A stretch of 32,550 bases of DNA from JBKEHD01 sp046710445 (GCA_046710445.1 JBKEHD010000012.1:1-32550); one strand, 5' to 3'. Shown: positions 16,164-25,340, counted from the stretch's first letter. Program-made: numbers and translations. The notes: generated from the sequence alone by a model not told the origin.

Positions 16164-17324
16164 TTACATCTTAAAAAACATTTTGGCTTTTTCATCAATT
16201 ATCTTTTCTAATTCTTCAGAATATTTTACTACTTGATCAATTGAATTGAATTTTTCCAAAGATATTGTATCTAAGGATGTATTTATAATCTTTTCTATGT
16301 CTAAAAAACCAATTTTATTATTGAGAAAATAGTGAACAGCAACTTCATTTGCAATATTTAAAATTATCACTGCAGCTTGCCCCTCTTGAAAACAACGTTT
16401 TGCTAAGTAAAATAATGGAAAACGCTTTTCATCTATATTTTTAAACGTTAGCTGAGATGCCTTTATCAGATCTAATTTTTGATATTGGAATTTTGTTCTT
16501 TGTGGATAATCAAAAGCTAGCGATATTGGAGTTTTCATATCATGATATCCCATTTGAGCTGTCACAGACCCATCATTATAATGAATCATTGCGTGTATAA
16601 AGGATTGGGGATGAATAATTGCATCGACAATCTTTATATCCAAATCAAACAAGATGCATGCTTCTATCACCTCTAATCCCTTATTCATCATATTTGCAGA
16701 ATCAACGGATATCTTTTTCCCCATTTTCCAATTTGGATGTGCAATCGCAATTTCAGGAGTGATATCTTTCAATTTATCTAACTCAACATTTAGCAATGGA
16801 CCACCAGATGCAGTTAAATAAATCTTATCTATACTCTGTTTGTTATGATGTTCAAATATTTGAAAAATAGCATTATGCTCTGAATCTAATGGAATTATCT
16901 TTGTATTAAATTTCTTCGCTTCTTTTAGTATAAATTCACCAGCACAAATTATGCTTTCTTTATTTGCAATGGCTAAAACTTTCGAATTTTGAATCGCATT
17001 CATTATGGGGTTCAATGCAATTATTCCAGAAATCCCAACCACTGTAATATCATATTCGAGTTTTGATATATTGTTTATTTCTTCAATCCCTGCATAGATA
17101 TTGATATTATGAGAAACTAGTAACTCTTTTAATTCTGGATATTTTGATTTATCAGCAATCACTACATTCTCAACATTAAATCTTATTGCCTGTTCTGCCA
17201 ATTTCTTCACATTAGTATTGGCTGTAAGCGTAACAACTTGATATTTATCACTATTTTGTGCAATAACCTCAAGAGTATTCGAGCCTATACTCCCTGTTGA
17301 TCCTAAAACTAAAACTTTTTTCAT
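16164..17324 (-). CDS. dxr: 1-deoxy-D-xylulose 5-phosphate reductoisomerase
   Basis: A 386-aa NADPH enzyme making 2-C-methyl-D-erythritol 4-phosphate, the committed step of the MEP isoprenoid pathway. The NADPH loop is GSTGSIG (residues 8-14). Metal ligands fall at D147 and E149 (PLDSEHNAIFQ) and E218 (MMNKGLEVIEA). The loop AHPNWKMGKKISVDSA is intact. A strong TAGGAGG site precedes the ATG by 6 nt, 16 bases after the cdsA stop. It is the last gene of the operon beginning with dacA, and supplies precursors for the uppS product two genes upstream. A 7-bp hairpin covers the stop codon but has no T-run. Confidence 0.97.
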   Translation of the reverse strand: MKKVLVLGSTGSIGSNTLEVIAQNSDKYQVVTLTANTNVKKLAEQAIRFNVENVVIADKSKYPELKELLVSHNINIYAGIEEINNISKLEYDITVVGISGIIALNPIMNAIQNSKVLAIANKESIICAGEFILKEAKKFNTKIIPLDSEHNAIFQIFEHHNKQSIDKIYLTASGGPLLNVELDKLKDITPEIAIAHPNWKMGKKISVDSANMMNKGLEVIEACILFDLDIKIVDAIIHPQSFIHAMIHYNDGSVTAQMGYHDMKTPISLAFDYPQRTKFQYQKLDLIKASQLTFKNIDEKRFPLFYLAKRCFQEGQAAVIILNIANEVAVHYFLNNKIGFLDIEKIINTSLDTISLEKFNSIDQVVKYSEELEKIIDEKAKMFFKM

Positions 17325-17340
17325 AAATTCCTCCTACGGT

Positions 17341-18171
17341 TTATCTCAATATTTGCAGCAAAGTATACACAAAGATACTTACAGAAAACACACTATCCAT
17401 ACGATCTAATATACCACCATGCCCTGGTAACAAATTTCCACTATCTTTTACATTAAATTTTCTTTTATAATGTGATTCCAATAAATCACCAACTTGCCCA
17501 ATCAACCCAAGTATAATTGCACACAAACCAAATTGAACATTAGAAAGCATAGCCATTACCATGAACGTCCCAATAGAACCACCAATAAGACCTGACCATG
17601 TCTTTTTTGGACTAATGCTGGGTAATAATTTTGGCCCCCCAACAGTACTCCCGACAAAATAAGCACATATATCAAAAATGAATATTGGAGCAAATATTAA
17701 GATGTACATATGTATGTACTCACTAAATCCAAGATTTATATTAGCGCTAAAATTCAACAAATAATTTTTGCTTGCTGCACCAATAAATTTATTAATATAA
17801 AACAATGAAAAAATTGCATAAGAAACATAACTTATTCCTGCAATAAAATAAAAAACTTTGCTTAATATTTTTATATCATTGTTTATAAAAGTGATTTTTA
17901 TAATTTCTACAATAGAGAATATATATATGATTAATAATAAGATATTTACTGCTGTTTGACCTTTTAGCAACGCATAAGAAATAATCATTGCTAAAAAAAT
18001 AGCCGTGACAATTCTTTTTATGAGGTTGCTTTTGAAACGATTAGCAATAAATCTCATAAGAAAAAAGAAAATACTATATGCAATAATTATTATCTCATCA
18101 AATATTACATAAAAAATTATCCAGGTGAACAATATAGCTAAAGCGCTTAGCTTAAAATTCTTATTTACCAT
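17341..18171 (-). CDS. cdsA: phosphatidate cytidylyltransferase
   Basis: A 276-aa polytopic membrane enzyme making CDP-diacylglycerol, the precursor of all anionic and zwitterionic phospholipids. Hydrophobic helices fill the N-terminal 200 residues. The family signature is complete near the C-terminus: SHYKRKFNVKDSG followed by LLPGHGGILDRMDS, containing the metal-binding Asp residues. SPKKTWSGLIGG is also typical. The gene overlaps the end of uppS by 11 bases, implying coupled translation. The uppS-cdsA-dxr order is a widely conserved bacterial arrangement. Confidence 0.95.
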   Translation of the reverse strand: MVNKNFKLSALAILFTWIIFYVIFDEIIIIAYSIFFFLMRFIANRFKSNLIKRIVTAIFLAMIISYALLKGQTAVNILLLIIYIFSIVEIIKITFINNDIKILSKVFYFIAGISYVSYAIFSLFYINKFIGAASKNYLLNFSANINLGFSEYIHMYILIFAPIFIFDICAYFVGSTVGGPKLLPSISPKKTWSGLIGGSIGTFMVMAMLSNVQFGLCAIILGLIGQVGDLLESHYKRKFNVKDSGNLLPGHGGILDRMDSVFSVSIFVYTLLQILR

Positions 18172-18856
18172 ACCTTCTCTCTCTTTTATTAAAATCTTCT
18201 ATCGCATGCTCTAGATCTTCTTCTGTAAACTCTGGCCAAAGCTTATCTACGAAATACAATTCTGTATAAGCAATTTGCCACAGCAAGAAGTTACTCACTC
18301 TATGTTCCCCGCTAGTTCTAATGAGCAAATCTGGGTCTGGTATATTATCTGGATTTATAATTTGATTAAATTTTTGCTCCATAATTTCTTTGCTATCATT
18401 ACCAGATATCGCAGTGGAAAATCTTATAGCTGCATCTAAAATCTCATCTCTTGCCCCATAGCTAATTGCGATTCTAAGATTAAATGAATTCCCATGAGAG
18501 GCATCCTCAGCGTTTTGCATAAGATTTATTATCTCAGGATCAAGCCTTGAGAAATTCCCTATAAACTGAACTTTTATATCGTTACGTATAAGTTCATTAA
18601 TATCTTTCTTCAAATACCCTTTGAAAATAGTCATCAATTTTTCAACTTTATCCTTTGGTCTATTCCAATTTTCTATAGAAAAAGCGTATAATGTTAAATG
18701 TTGCACACCCATTTTCTTCGCGGATTTTATAATATCCTGTGCAACCTTAATACCCTCTCTATAGCCAGATATATCAGAGACAGAGTTTTTCTTCGCCCAT
18801 CTACTATTCCCATCCATTATTATAGCTATATGCTTTGGAATAAATAACTTATTCAT
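18161..18856 (-). CDS. uppS: undecaprenyl diphosphate synthase (variant active site)
   Basis: A 231-aa cis-prenyltransferase that makes the C55 carrier for peptidoglycan. The catalytic Asp is D15 in IIMDGNSRWA. N63 and R66 (ENWNRP), R180 and R186 (RTSGEHR) and E199 (TELYF) match the E. coli positions N74, R77, R194, R200 and E213. Two positions differ: D28 stands at the place of E. coli R39, and Y32 at H43 (SGYREG instead of the usual GHxxG). MDGNG is MDGNS. The ATG overlaps the uvrD stop as ATGA. The changes may alter rate or chain length; the fold and the rest of the site look intact. Confidence 0.94.
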   Translation of the reverse strand: MNKLFIPKHIAIIMDGNSRWAKKNSVSDISGYREGIKVAQDIIKSAKKMGVQHLTLYAFSIENWNRPKDKVEKLMTIFKGYLKKDINELIRNDIKVQFIGNFSRLDPEIINLMQNAEDASHGNSFNLRIAISYGARDEILDAAIRFSTAISGNDSKEIMEQKFNQIINPDNIPDPDLLIRTSGEHRVSNFLLWQIAYTELYFVDKLWPEFTEEDLEHAIEDFNKRERRYGK

Positions 18857-21012
18857 ACCTTTATCTCCAAAAATTTTAGTAATATTTTTTTCATCCCAAC
18901 CTTTTCAAAAAACACTTCTTGCACATCTTCTTCTGAAGATATTATGACCCCTGCACCAAACATTTTATGCTGAACTTTTGTGCCAACACCTGTCTTATTT
19001 TTCGTTGATAACATAGGTGTTTGTGCATCTGATTTTTGTATATTATTACCATATGAATTATTAAAATAATTGTTCACTATCGTAAATTCTCCTTTTGGAA
19101 ATTCATTTATAAATCTAGATGGTTCTGAATTTTGAAAATCTCCAAATACTCTTCTACTATATGCGTGTGACACAATTAGTTTCCTCTTTGCTCTTGTAAT
19201 AGCAACATAAGCCAAACGTCTTTCTTCTTCAACGCCATCCCCCTTATTGTCTTCAATTGATTTTGAACTAGGGAAAATGCCCTCTTCCCATCCAGGTAAA
19301 AAAACTGTATCAAATTCCAATCCTTTTGCAGAATGTATTGTCATGATATTCACTCTATTATCATCAGCCATATTATCTGTATCACTTATTAAACTTACAA
19401 ATTCTAAAAATTCATTAATAGTCTCATATTCATCAAGATTTTTTATTACTTCGTTTACGTTCCCCATTCTATCTCTAGCCTCTTCCTTCCCTTGATTTTC
19501 CCACATCTTAATATATCCAGTTGTATCTATAACCCCTTTAATAATGCTTGCTTTAGACTCTCCATCATTCAATTTTTGTGTTGCTTCTGACATCAAAAGA
19601 ACGAACTGTTTTAATGCCTCTATTGCCTTTCCTTTTTTTACTTCAATAATCTTTTGTGTCGCGGAAAAATAAGATATACCCTGCTCTTTAGAGATTTCTA
19701 TTATAGATTTCATTGCACTAGGTCCCACACCTCTTTTTGGTGTATTCACAACTCTTTCAAAAGCTAAATTATCTCCTTGATTGGCAACTAATCTTATATA
19801 AGCTAAAACATCTTTGACCTCAGCTCTATCATAGAATTTAGTATTTCCCACTATTTTATAAGGGATACCTAGAAAATTTAAGCTTTCTTCAAATCCTCTT
19901 GTTTGATATCCAGCCCTTACTAAGATTGCCATATCAGAAAGTTTTATTTTTTCAACCCTTTCTGTCATGTCTATTTCGTCTGCTATTCCCCTTGCCTCCT
20001 CTTTGTCATTATAATAAGATATGATTTTAGCTTTCTCTCCTTCCTCAACATCAGTCCAAAGATTTTTTGAATGCCTATTGCTATTATTTGATATTAATTC
20101 ACTTGCGATATTCAATATATGTTTACTGGATCTATAATTTTTCTCTAATCGCACAACTTTTGCATCTTTATAATCTTTGTCAAAACGCAATATATTAGTA
20201 ATCTCAGCACCTCTCCAACCATATATGGATTGATCATCATCTCCTACACAACAAATATTATTATTATTTTGCGTAAGTAATCTTAACCATAAATACTGAG
20301 ATATATTGGTATCCTGGTATTCATCTACCAATATATATTTAAATTTATTTTGATAATATGAACATATTTCTAAATTCTGATTAAACAATGTTATATTATT
20401 TAATACTAAATCACCAAAATCCATAGCATTTAAATTCTTTAACCTATCTTGGTATTCTTTATATAGCTTTATGATCTTTTCATCAAAATATTCTCCTGAT
20501 GTGAAGCTACCAGTATGTTCAGGTACAATAGATTTATCCTTAAATCTATTTATATGATACAACAACAATTTTGGAGGCAAGTCTTTTTCATCTACGTTGA
20601 AATCTTTAAGTATTTGCTTTATAACCCTGATCTGATCATCTTGATTAATAATTGTATAATCTGAAGTATATCCTAATTTATCAGCATGTTTCCTGAGAAT
20701 TTTTGCAGCTATTGAATGAAAAGTACCCATATTTACTGTACTCGCAATATCACCCAAGTATCTTTTCACCCTTTCTTTCATTTCATTTGCAGCTTTATTT
20801 GTAAAAGTTACAGCTAAAATTTGAGAAGGAAAAACATGTGATTCGTCAACAAGATTTGCAATTCTAGAAGTAAGTACACTAGTTTTACCAGTTCCAGCCC
20901 CAGCTAAAATTAATATAGGACCATCTATATGATTTACTGCTTCTAATTGCTTTTCATTTAATTTAGATAAATAATTCTTTTCACAACCATTATCTATATT
21001 TTCATTTTTCAT
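18853..21012 (-). CDS. uvrD: UvrD/PcrA-type DNA helicase II
   Basis: A 719-aa superfamily 1A helicase moving 3'-5' on DNA, used in nucleotide excision and mismatch repair and at stalled forks. Walker A is AGAGTGKT near residue 38, motif II is LVDEYQDTN, motif III is GDDDQSIYGWRGA, and motif VI is VAITRAKRKL. The C-terminal Tudor-like region is present (GTKVQHKMFGAGVI and a final KKILLKFLEI), so length and architecture are complete. UvrD and PcrA cannot be told apart firmly; either symbol would be reasonable. The gene starts 2 bases after the rmuC stop and overlaps uppS by 4 bases. Confidence 0.95.
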   Translation of the reverse strand: MKNENIDNGCEKNYLSKLNEKQLEAVNHIDGPILILAGAGTGKTSVLTSRIANLVDESHVFPSQILAVTFTNKAANEMKERVKRYLGDIASTVNMGTFHSIAAKILRKHADKLGYTSDYTIINQDDQIRVIKQILKDFNVDEKDLPPKLLLYHINRFKDKSIVPEHTGSFTSGEYFDEKIIKLYKEYQDRLKNLNAMDFGDLVLNNITLFNQNLEICSYYQNKFKYILVDEYQDTNISQYLWLRLLTQNNNNICCVGDDDQSIYGWRGAEITNILRFDKDYKDAKVVRLEKNYRSSKHILNIASELISNNSNRHSKNLWTDVEEGEKAKIISYYNDKEEARGIADEIDMTERVEKIKLSDMAILVRAGYQTRGFEESLNFLGIPYKIVGNTKFYDRAEVKDVLAYIRLVANQGDNLAFERVVNTPKRGVGPSAMKSIIEISKEQGISYFSATQKIIEVKKGKAIEALKQFVLLMSEATQKLNDGESKASIIKGVIDTTGYIKMWENQGKEEARDRMGNVNEVIKNLDEYETINEFLEFVSLISDTDNMADDNRVNIMTIHSAKGLEFDTVFLPGWEEGIFPSSKSIEDNKGDGVEEERRLAYVAITRAKRKLIVSHAYSRRVFGDFQNSEPSRFINEFPKGEFTIVNNYFNNSYGNNIQKSDAQTPMLSTKNKTGVGTKVQHKMFGAGVIISSEEDVQEVFFEKVGMKKILLKFLEIKV

Positions 21013-21014
21013 AA

Positions 21015-22229
21015 TTAAAGAGGTAATTTTTCAACATTTTGCAATTTTGTTTTGATAGTATTTCCTTTACGCTCTGCATCACCAATTGCTTTACTTGCTT
21101 GATCAAGTTTAATTTTTGTTTTGCTCAGTATAGTAACAAAATTTGAAAATTCATACTTTATTGTATCAAGCAAACTCCAAATTTCATTTGATCTCTTCTC
21201 TATTACCAAAGTTTTAAATCCCATTTGTATGGTGTTTAAAAGCGCTACTAATGTTGTTGGGCTAGTAATTATTACTCTATATTCACGCTGTAGACTTTCA
21301 ATCATATCTGGCATTCTAATAATCTCTGCATACAAACCTTCTACTGGTAAAAACATAATTGCAAAATCTGTAGTATAGGGGGGTATAATATATTTTTCTT
21401 TTATTGTTTTTGCTTCTTTTTTTATCGCATTTGATAAACACTTCAATTGTTTTTGAATATCTGATTTTTCACCTTTTTCATACAATTCTATCAATTTATG
21501 ATAATCTGCTAATGGAAATTTTGCATCAATTGGCAGTAATATATTTTTATTATCAGAATTATTATTTGGTAATTTTAATGCATACTCAACTCTTTGAGCG
21601 CTCTCTTCAGACACTTGTGCATTTTCAATATACTGATCTGTTGTTAAGATTTGCTTTAAAAGATTCCCCAACTGCACTTCACCCCAAATCCCTCTTGTCT
21701 TTACATTTGATAATATTTTCTGTAAATCCCCAACTCCCGTTGCAAGATTTTGCATTTCACCCAAACCTTTATAAACTAATTCCAATTGATCACTGACCAG
21801 CTTGAATGATTGAGTTAACCTTTTGTCTAACGTAGATTGCAATTTTTCTTCAACAGCCAATTTAATATCTTCAAGCTTTTTTTGAGTATCTGTCTGAATA
21901 TTAGTTAGCGATTCTTGCATGCTTTTTCTCATGTTTTCAATTTTATTTTCATTTAATTCTGCTATTTGAATTAATTGTTTTTGCATCCCATCTAATCTAT
22001 TTTGCTGATTTGTATTACCAGAGTTTATAGAGTTATTGAGACTATTATGAAAAAATTGCATCTGCTTATCGAAAAAATCATTCAATTGCTTAAAAAGATT
22101 GTTTTGCTGAGAAATTTCCTTTCTAAGTTCTTTTATTGATTCTCTATTTTCTTTTATACTTATGATATTAATAACTATAAGTGTAATTAATAAAAGGGAT
22201 AAAAATCCTACCGCAATATATAAAAACAT
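21015..22229 (-). CDS. rmuC: DNA recombination protein RmuC
   Basis: A 404-aa protein of the RmuC family, predicted nuclease-fold proteins that limit inversions at short inverted repeats. Residues 2-24 form an N-terminal transmembrane anchor, residues about 25-150 a long coiled coil rich in Gln, Asn and Lys, and 175-365 the RmuC domain (GIWGEVQLGNLL, LPIDAKFPLADYHKLIE, FLPVEGLYAEI). The ATG at 22229 is preferred over the adjacent TTG at 22232. The start lies 4 bases after the dacA stop, deep in the same operon. Confidence 0.93.
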   Translation of the reverse strand: MFLYIAVGFLSLLLITLIVINIISIKENRESIKELRKEISQQNNLFKQLNDFFDKQMQFFHNSLNNSINSGNTNQQNRLDGMQKQLIQIAELNENKIENMRKSMQESLTNIQTDTQKKLEDIKLAVEEKLQSTLDKRLTQSFKLVSDQLELVYKGLGEMQNLATGVGDLQKILSNVKTRGIWGEVQLGNLLKQILTTDQYIENAQVSEESAQRVEYALKLPNNNSDNKNILLPIDAKFPLADYHKLIELYEKGEKSDIQKQLKCLSNAIKKEAKTIKEKYIIPPYTTDFAIMFLPVEGLYAEIIRMPDMIESLQREYRVIITSPTTLVALLNTIQMGFKTLVIEKRSNEIWSLLDTIKYEFSNFVTILSKTKIKLDQASKAIGDAERKGNTIKTKLQNVEKLPL

Positions 22230-22233
22230 CAAT

Positions 22234-23430
22234 TTATTTTAAATAATCAGTTACAAAATATTTCACCCATTGGATGAAACCTTTTATTATTCCGGATTTT
22301 TTAACATTTTCGGCAATAATAAGATCTACTTCTTTTATTAATAATTGATCCTGCTTTGTTGTAATTTTTAAACTACCAACAACATCACCTTTTATTAAAG
22401 GAGCATCAAGAATTTCATGACGTAGCTTTGGTAAGAATACAAGATCCTTAACTCTATCATATTCAGATGGGACGGTTATTATAATTTTACTTGGCACCTC
22501 TAACGAAATTTGATTATATGCTCCATACCTAACTTCTGCCTGCATAACTTCCTTTGTTCCACTAAATAAAGTAATATTCTTGAAATTAATAAAACCATAA
22601 TTTAGCAATCTTTCAGCTTCCTCAGATCTTTCCTTTTCATTTGCTAACCCATTTACTATCGCTATCAATCTCCTATCATCTTTTTGTGCGCTAAGAACAA
22701 TACCATACCCGCCTTTATCTGTTCTTCCAGTTTTCACTCCATCTACTCCTATAGATCCAAGTGAAGAATTACGATTTGTTTGTTTTATTTTATTAAAAGA
22801 AAAATCTTTGATTGAATGATAGTGATAATATTCTGGAAATTTCTCTATAATATTTTTAGTAAGGATAGCCAAATCTTTTGCAGACATCACATGCCCTTCA
22901 TCAGGCCAACCCGTGCTATTTTTAAATTTTGTGTTCTCAAGCCCCATTTTTTTTGCTTCCAGATTCATTCTTTCAACAAAATTTTCCTCACTGCCATACA
23001 AACCTTCTGCCAAAGTTATAGATGCATCATTTCCGGATAAAACAATCACTCCTTTTAATAAATTTTCAACGCTAACTTTTTGATTGTGCTTCAAAAACAT
23101 TTTTGATCCGCCTTTTAAAGAAGCATTTTTACTAACAATAAAATTATCTGATAAATTTAAATTCCCTTGTTTCAGCTTTGAAAACATTATATACGTTGTC
23201 ATGATCTTTGTCATTGAAGACGGCGTCATAGGAACGTTTGCATTCTTTGAATATAATATTTCTCCACTCTCATAATCCATCAAATATGCGTGTTTAGCTT
23301 TCGTAAAAAAATCTACAGGAAAAATGTTATCTTGAGCAAAAGTAAAATTTATTGTATTTAGTATAAAAAGGGTGATTAGTAATGTTTTTTTGCTATTACA
23401 CTTTAATTTACTTAAAAGAGAGTTAAACAT
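22234..23430 (-). CDS. dacA: D-alanyl-D-alanine carboxypeptidase (PBP5/6 type)
   Basis: A 398-aa periplasmic serine enzyme trimming the terminal D-Ala of peptidoglycan peptides. A signal peptide covers residues about 1-32 (cleavage near TFAQ). The catalytic triad motifs are S72-M-T-K75, S132-G-N134 and K233-T-G235. The C-terminal domain from about 285 ends in an amphipathic stretch (FIQWVKYFVTDYL) that would anchor the protein to the membrane surface. It implies that the organism makes or remodels peptidoglycan. It heads the six-gene minus-strand operon. Its ATG is only 6 bases from the ATG of the divergent ialB-like gene. Confidence 0.93.
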   Translation of the reverse strand: MFNSLLSKLKCNSKKTLLITLFILNTINFTFAQDNIFPVDFFTKAKHAYLMDYESGEILYSKNANVPMTPSSMTKIMTTYIMFSKLKQGNLNLSDNFIVSKNASLKGGSKMFLKHNQKVSVENLLKGVIVLSGNDASITLAEGLYGSEENFVERMNLEAKKMGLENTKFKNSTGWPDEGHVMSAKDLAILTKNIIEKFPEYYHYHSIKDFSFNKIKQTNRNSSLGSIGVDGVKTGRTDKGGYGIVLSAQKDDRRLIAIVNGLANEKERSEEAERLLNYGFINFKNITLFSGTKEVMQAEVRYGAYNQISLEVPSKIIITVPSEYDRVKDLVFLPKLRHEILDAPLIKGDVVGSLKITTKQDQLLIKEVDLIIAENVKKSGIIKGFIQWVKYFVTDYLK

Positions 23431-23436
23431 ACAGAT

Positions 23437-23946
23437 ATGAAAATAAAATTATTATGCAGTCTATTTTTTTTAATGAGTTTTTGCAACTTTTCTATTGGAA
23501 AAAATAATTTCACAAATGAAATAACTATAGGGAATTGGATTGTGCATACGGAAAAAAAGAATAATAAAAATATTTGTTATATATATTCACACCCCGTTAA
23601 AAACAAATTTATAATTGAAGATAGAAAAAATACATATATCAATATAAATTATTTGGAAAAAAATAAATTTAATATAACTATTTTTCCTGGTTATAAAACA
23701 TCTAAGTCCTTACCCTTAACAATTACTATTAATGGTAAAAGTTTGAATTTAACTCGCTTAAATTCTGATTTCTTCACAACATATGACTCATCACAAGACG
23801 AATATATTGTAAATTTATTGGTAAATAATACTAATTCTTATTTTTATGTAGAAAGTTTTAAAAATAAAAATACTGTTACTTTCGATTATTATAGTGCGTC
23901 AGGATTACGTGATGCACTAATTTCTGTAAAAAACAATTGTAAATAA
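23437..23946 (+). CDS. IalB-like secreted protein
   Basis: A 169-aa protein with a signal peptide at residues about 1-21 (KLLCSLFFLMSFCNFSIG). The mature part begins with a short IGNWIVHTEKKNNKN block and CYIYSHPVK, resembling the opening of invasion-associated locus B proteins (W...C.i.s.Pvk). The end (TVTFDYYSASGLRDALISV followed by NNC) matches the family's closing helix and Cys, which probably forms a disulfide with the Cys in CYIYS. IalB of Bartonella is linked to erythrocyte invasion, but most relatives are simply periplasmic proteins of unknown role. obgE follows after 6 bases, so the two are probably cotranscribed. Confidence 0.72.
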   Translation: MKIKLLCSLFFLMSFCNFSIGKNNFTNEITIGNWIVHTEKKNNKNICYIYSHPVKNKFIIEDRKNTYININYLEKNKFNITIFPGYKTSKSLPLTITINGKSLNLTRLNSDFFTTYDSSQDEYIVNLLVNNTNSYFYVESFKNKNTVTFDYYSASGLRDALISVKNNCK

Positions 23947-23952
23947 ATATTT

Positions 23953-24930
23953 ATGCATTTTATTGATGAAGCTAAAATTCATTTGAAAGCTGGCGATGGT
24001 GGAAACGGAATCGCAAGCTTTAGGAGAGAGAAATATGTGGAATACGGAGGACCTGATGGGGGATCTGGAGGATCTGGAGCATCCATTGTTTTCAGAAGCA
24101 CACGAAATCTAAACACACTTATTGATTTTAGATATAAACAGCATTTCAAAGGAGAAGGTGGCAAAAGAGGTGGCGGAAGTAATAAAACTGGAAGAAGTGC
24201 GGATGATTTGATTATAGAGGTGCCAGTCGGCACTCAGATCTTATCAGAAGATAAAAAATACATCCTTTATGATTTAGATTATGATAATCAAGTTGCAAAT
24301 ATAATTGACGGAGGAAGAGGTGGCTTGGGAAATTCAAATTTTAAATCCTCAAGAAATCAAGCTCCTAGAAAATTTACAGAGGGAATAAAGGGTATTGAGA
24401 TGAGCATATGGCTTAACCTAAAACTCCTTTCGAATATAGGGTTGTTAGGTCTGCCTAACGCTGGAAAATCGACCTTATTATCAATACTTACATCTGCAAA
24501 ACCAAAAATAGCTAATTATCCATTCACAACACTTAAGCCTCAGCTGGGAGTTGTTTATTTTGATCATAAAGAACTTGTTATAGCAGATCTTCCAGGTCTA
24601 ATTGAAAACGCTAGTTTAGGACAAGGTCTGGGAATAAAATTTCTAAAACACATGGAAAGATGCCAAACACTTTTGCATATAGTAGACATAAGCTCACCAG
24701 ATATTATACAAGATTATAATACTATAAGGAAAGAAGTGGGAAATTTCGGAAAATTAGTTGATAAACCAGAAATGGTAATACTTTCTAAATCTGATGCCGT
24801 AAATGATGAACAAGCAAATAAGCAAAAACAAATAATGGAAAATTATATTAAAAAGGAAGTTTTAATGTATTCAGGAATAAATATGAAAAATATTGATATA
24901 ATTAAGAGAAAGTTATTTCAAGTTATTTAA
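23953..24930 (+). CDS. obgE: ribosome-associated GTPase Obg/CgtA
   Basis: A 325-aa essential GTPase of late 50S assembly. The glycine-rich Obg fold covers residues 1-158 (AGDGGNGIASFRREKYVEYG, GGRGGLGN). The G domain has G1 GLPNAGKS (166-173), G2 in NYPFTTLKP, G3 DLPG (212-215), and G4 read as LSKSD (277-281), with Ser for the usual Asn of NKxD. There is no extra C-terminal domain, so this is a short-type Obg. The mononucleotide start ATG has no clear ribosome binding site, consistent with coupling to the ialB-like gene 6 bases upstream. Confidence 0.95.
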   Translation: MHFIDEAKIHLKAGDGGNGIASFRREKYVEYGGPDGGSGGSGASIVFRSTRNLNTLIDFRYKQHFKGEGGKRGGGSNKTGRSADDLIIEVPVGTQILSEDKKYILYDLDYDNQVANIIDGGRGGLGNSNFKSSRNQAPRKFTEGIKGIEMSIWLNLKLLSNIGLLGLPNAGKSTLLSILTSAKPKIANYPFTTLKPQLGVVYFDHKELVIADLPGLIENASLGQGLGIKFLKHMERCQTLLHIVDISSPDIIQDYNTIRKEVGNFGKLVDKPEMVILSKSDAVNDEQANKQKQIMENYIKKEVLMYSGINMKNIDIIKRKLFQVI

Positions 24931-25008
24931 AGAATAAAGTAAATTTTCCTTGATTATATTAGATAAATTGTATATCTATTTATTATCATAATTAAGTTAA
25001 ATTTAACA

Positions 25009-25305
25009 ATGTACAATATTCTGTTCAATACCTTACATGTTTTGCCACTTTTTGTAATTTTGGCGATATATTCTTATACTTTTTTATATAACAAATATTC
25101 AGAAAAAACTTTGTCTACTGATTTTACACCGACTATATTGCTATTATGCACAATAGGTGTTGCATCAGGATACGGAACGCATCATGCACATGACGCTCCT
25201 GCTATTTTTAGCACTAGCTGTTATGCTTGCCTAGGTTATTCTGCGATTATTGCTTCTGTTGCTTATAAACTTAGCAAAAATTCCAACAAAAAAGTTGCTT
25301 CATAA
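25009..25305 (+). CDS. small membrane protein of unknown function, between obgE and hemA
   Basis: A 98-aa hydrophobic protein with three candidate membrane helices (residues about 6-27, 41-55 and 68-88). A polar loop between the second and third contains a His-rich cluster, YGTHHAHDAP (residues about 55-64), followed by SCYACLGYS with two Cys residues. Such a cluster could bind a metal or heme, but this is inference. I do not recognise the family. Codon use and the clean 78- and 35-base spacers on either side support a real gene; no strong ribosome binding site is visible. Confidence 0.55.
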   Translation: MYNILFNTLHVLPLFVILAIYSYTFLYNKYSEKTLSTDFTPTILLLCTIGVASGYGTHHAHDAPAIFSTSCYACLGYSAIIASVAYKLSKNSNKKVAS

Positions 25306-25340
25306 ACCATTTATATTGAAGTTATATACTTTTTTGTTTA

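Noticed and set aside
16157..16174. Perfect 7-bp hairpin TTAAGAT/ATCTTAA over the dxr stop codon
   Set aside because: No T-run follows on either strand, stem is A/T-rich; not convincing as a terminator.
23979..24233. Open frame on the minus strand opposite obgE
   Set aside because: Pro- and Leu-rich shadow produced by the glycine-rich Obg fold.
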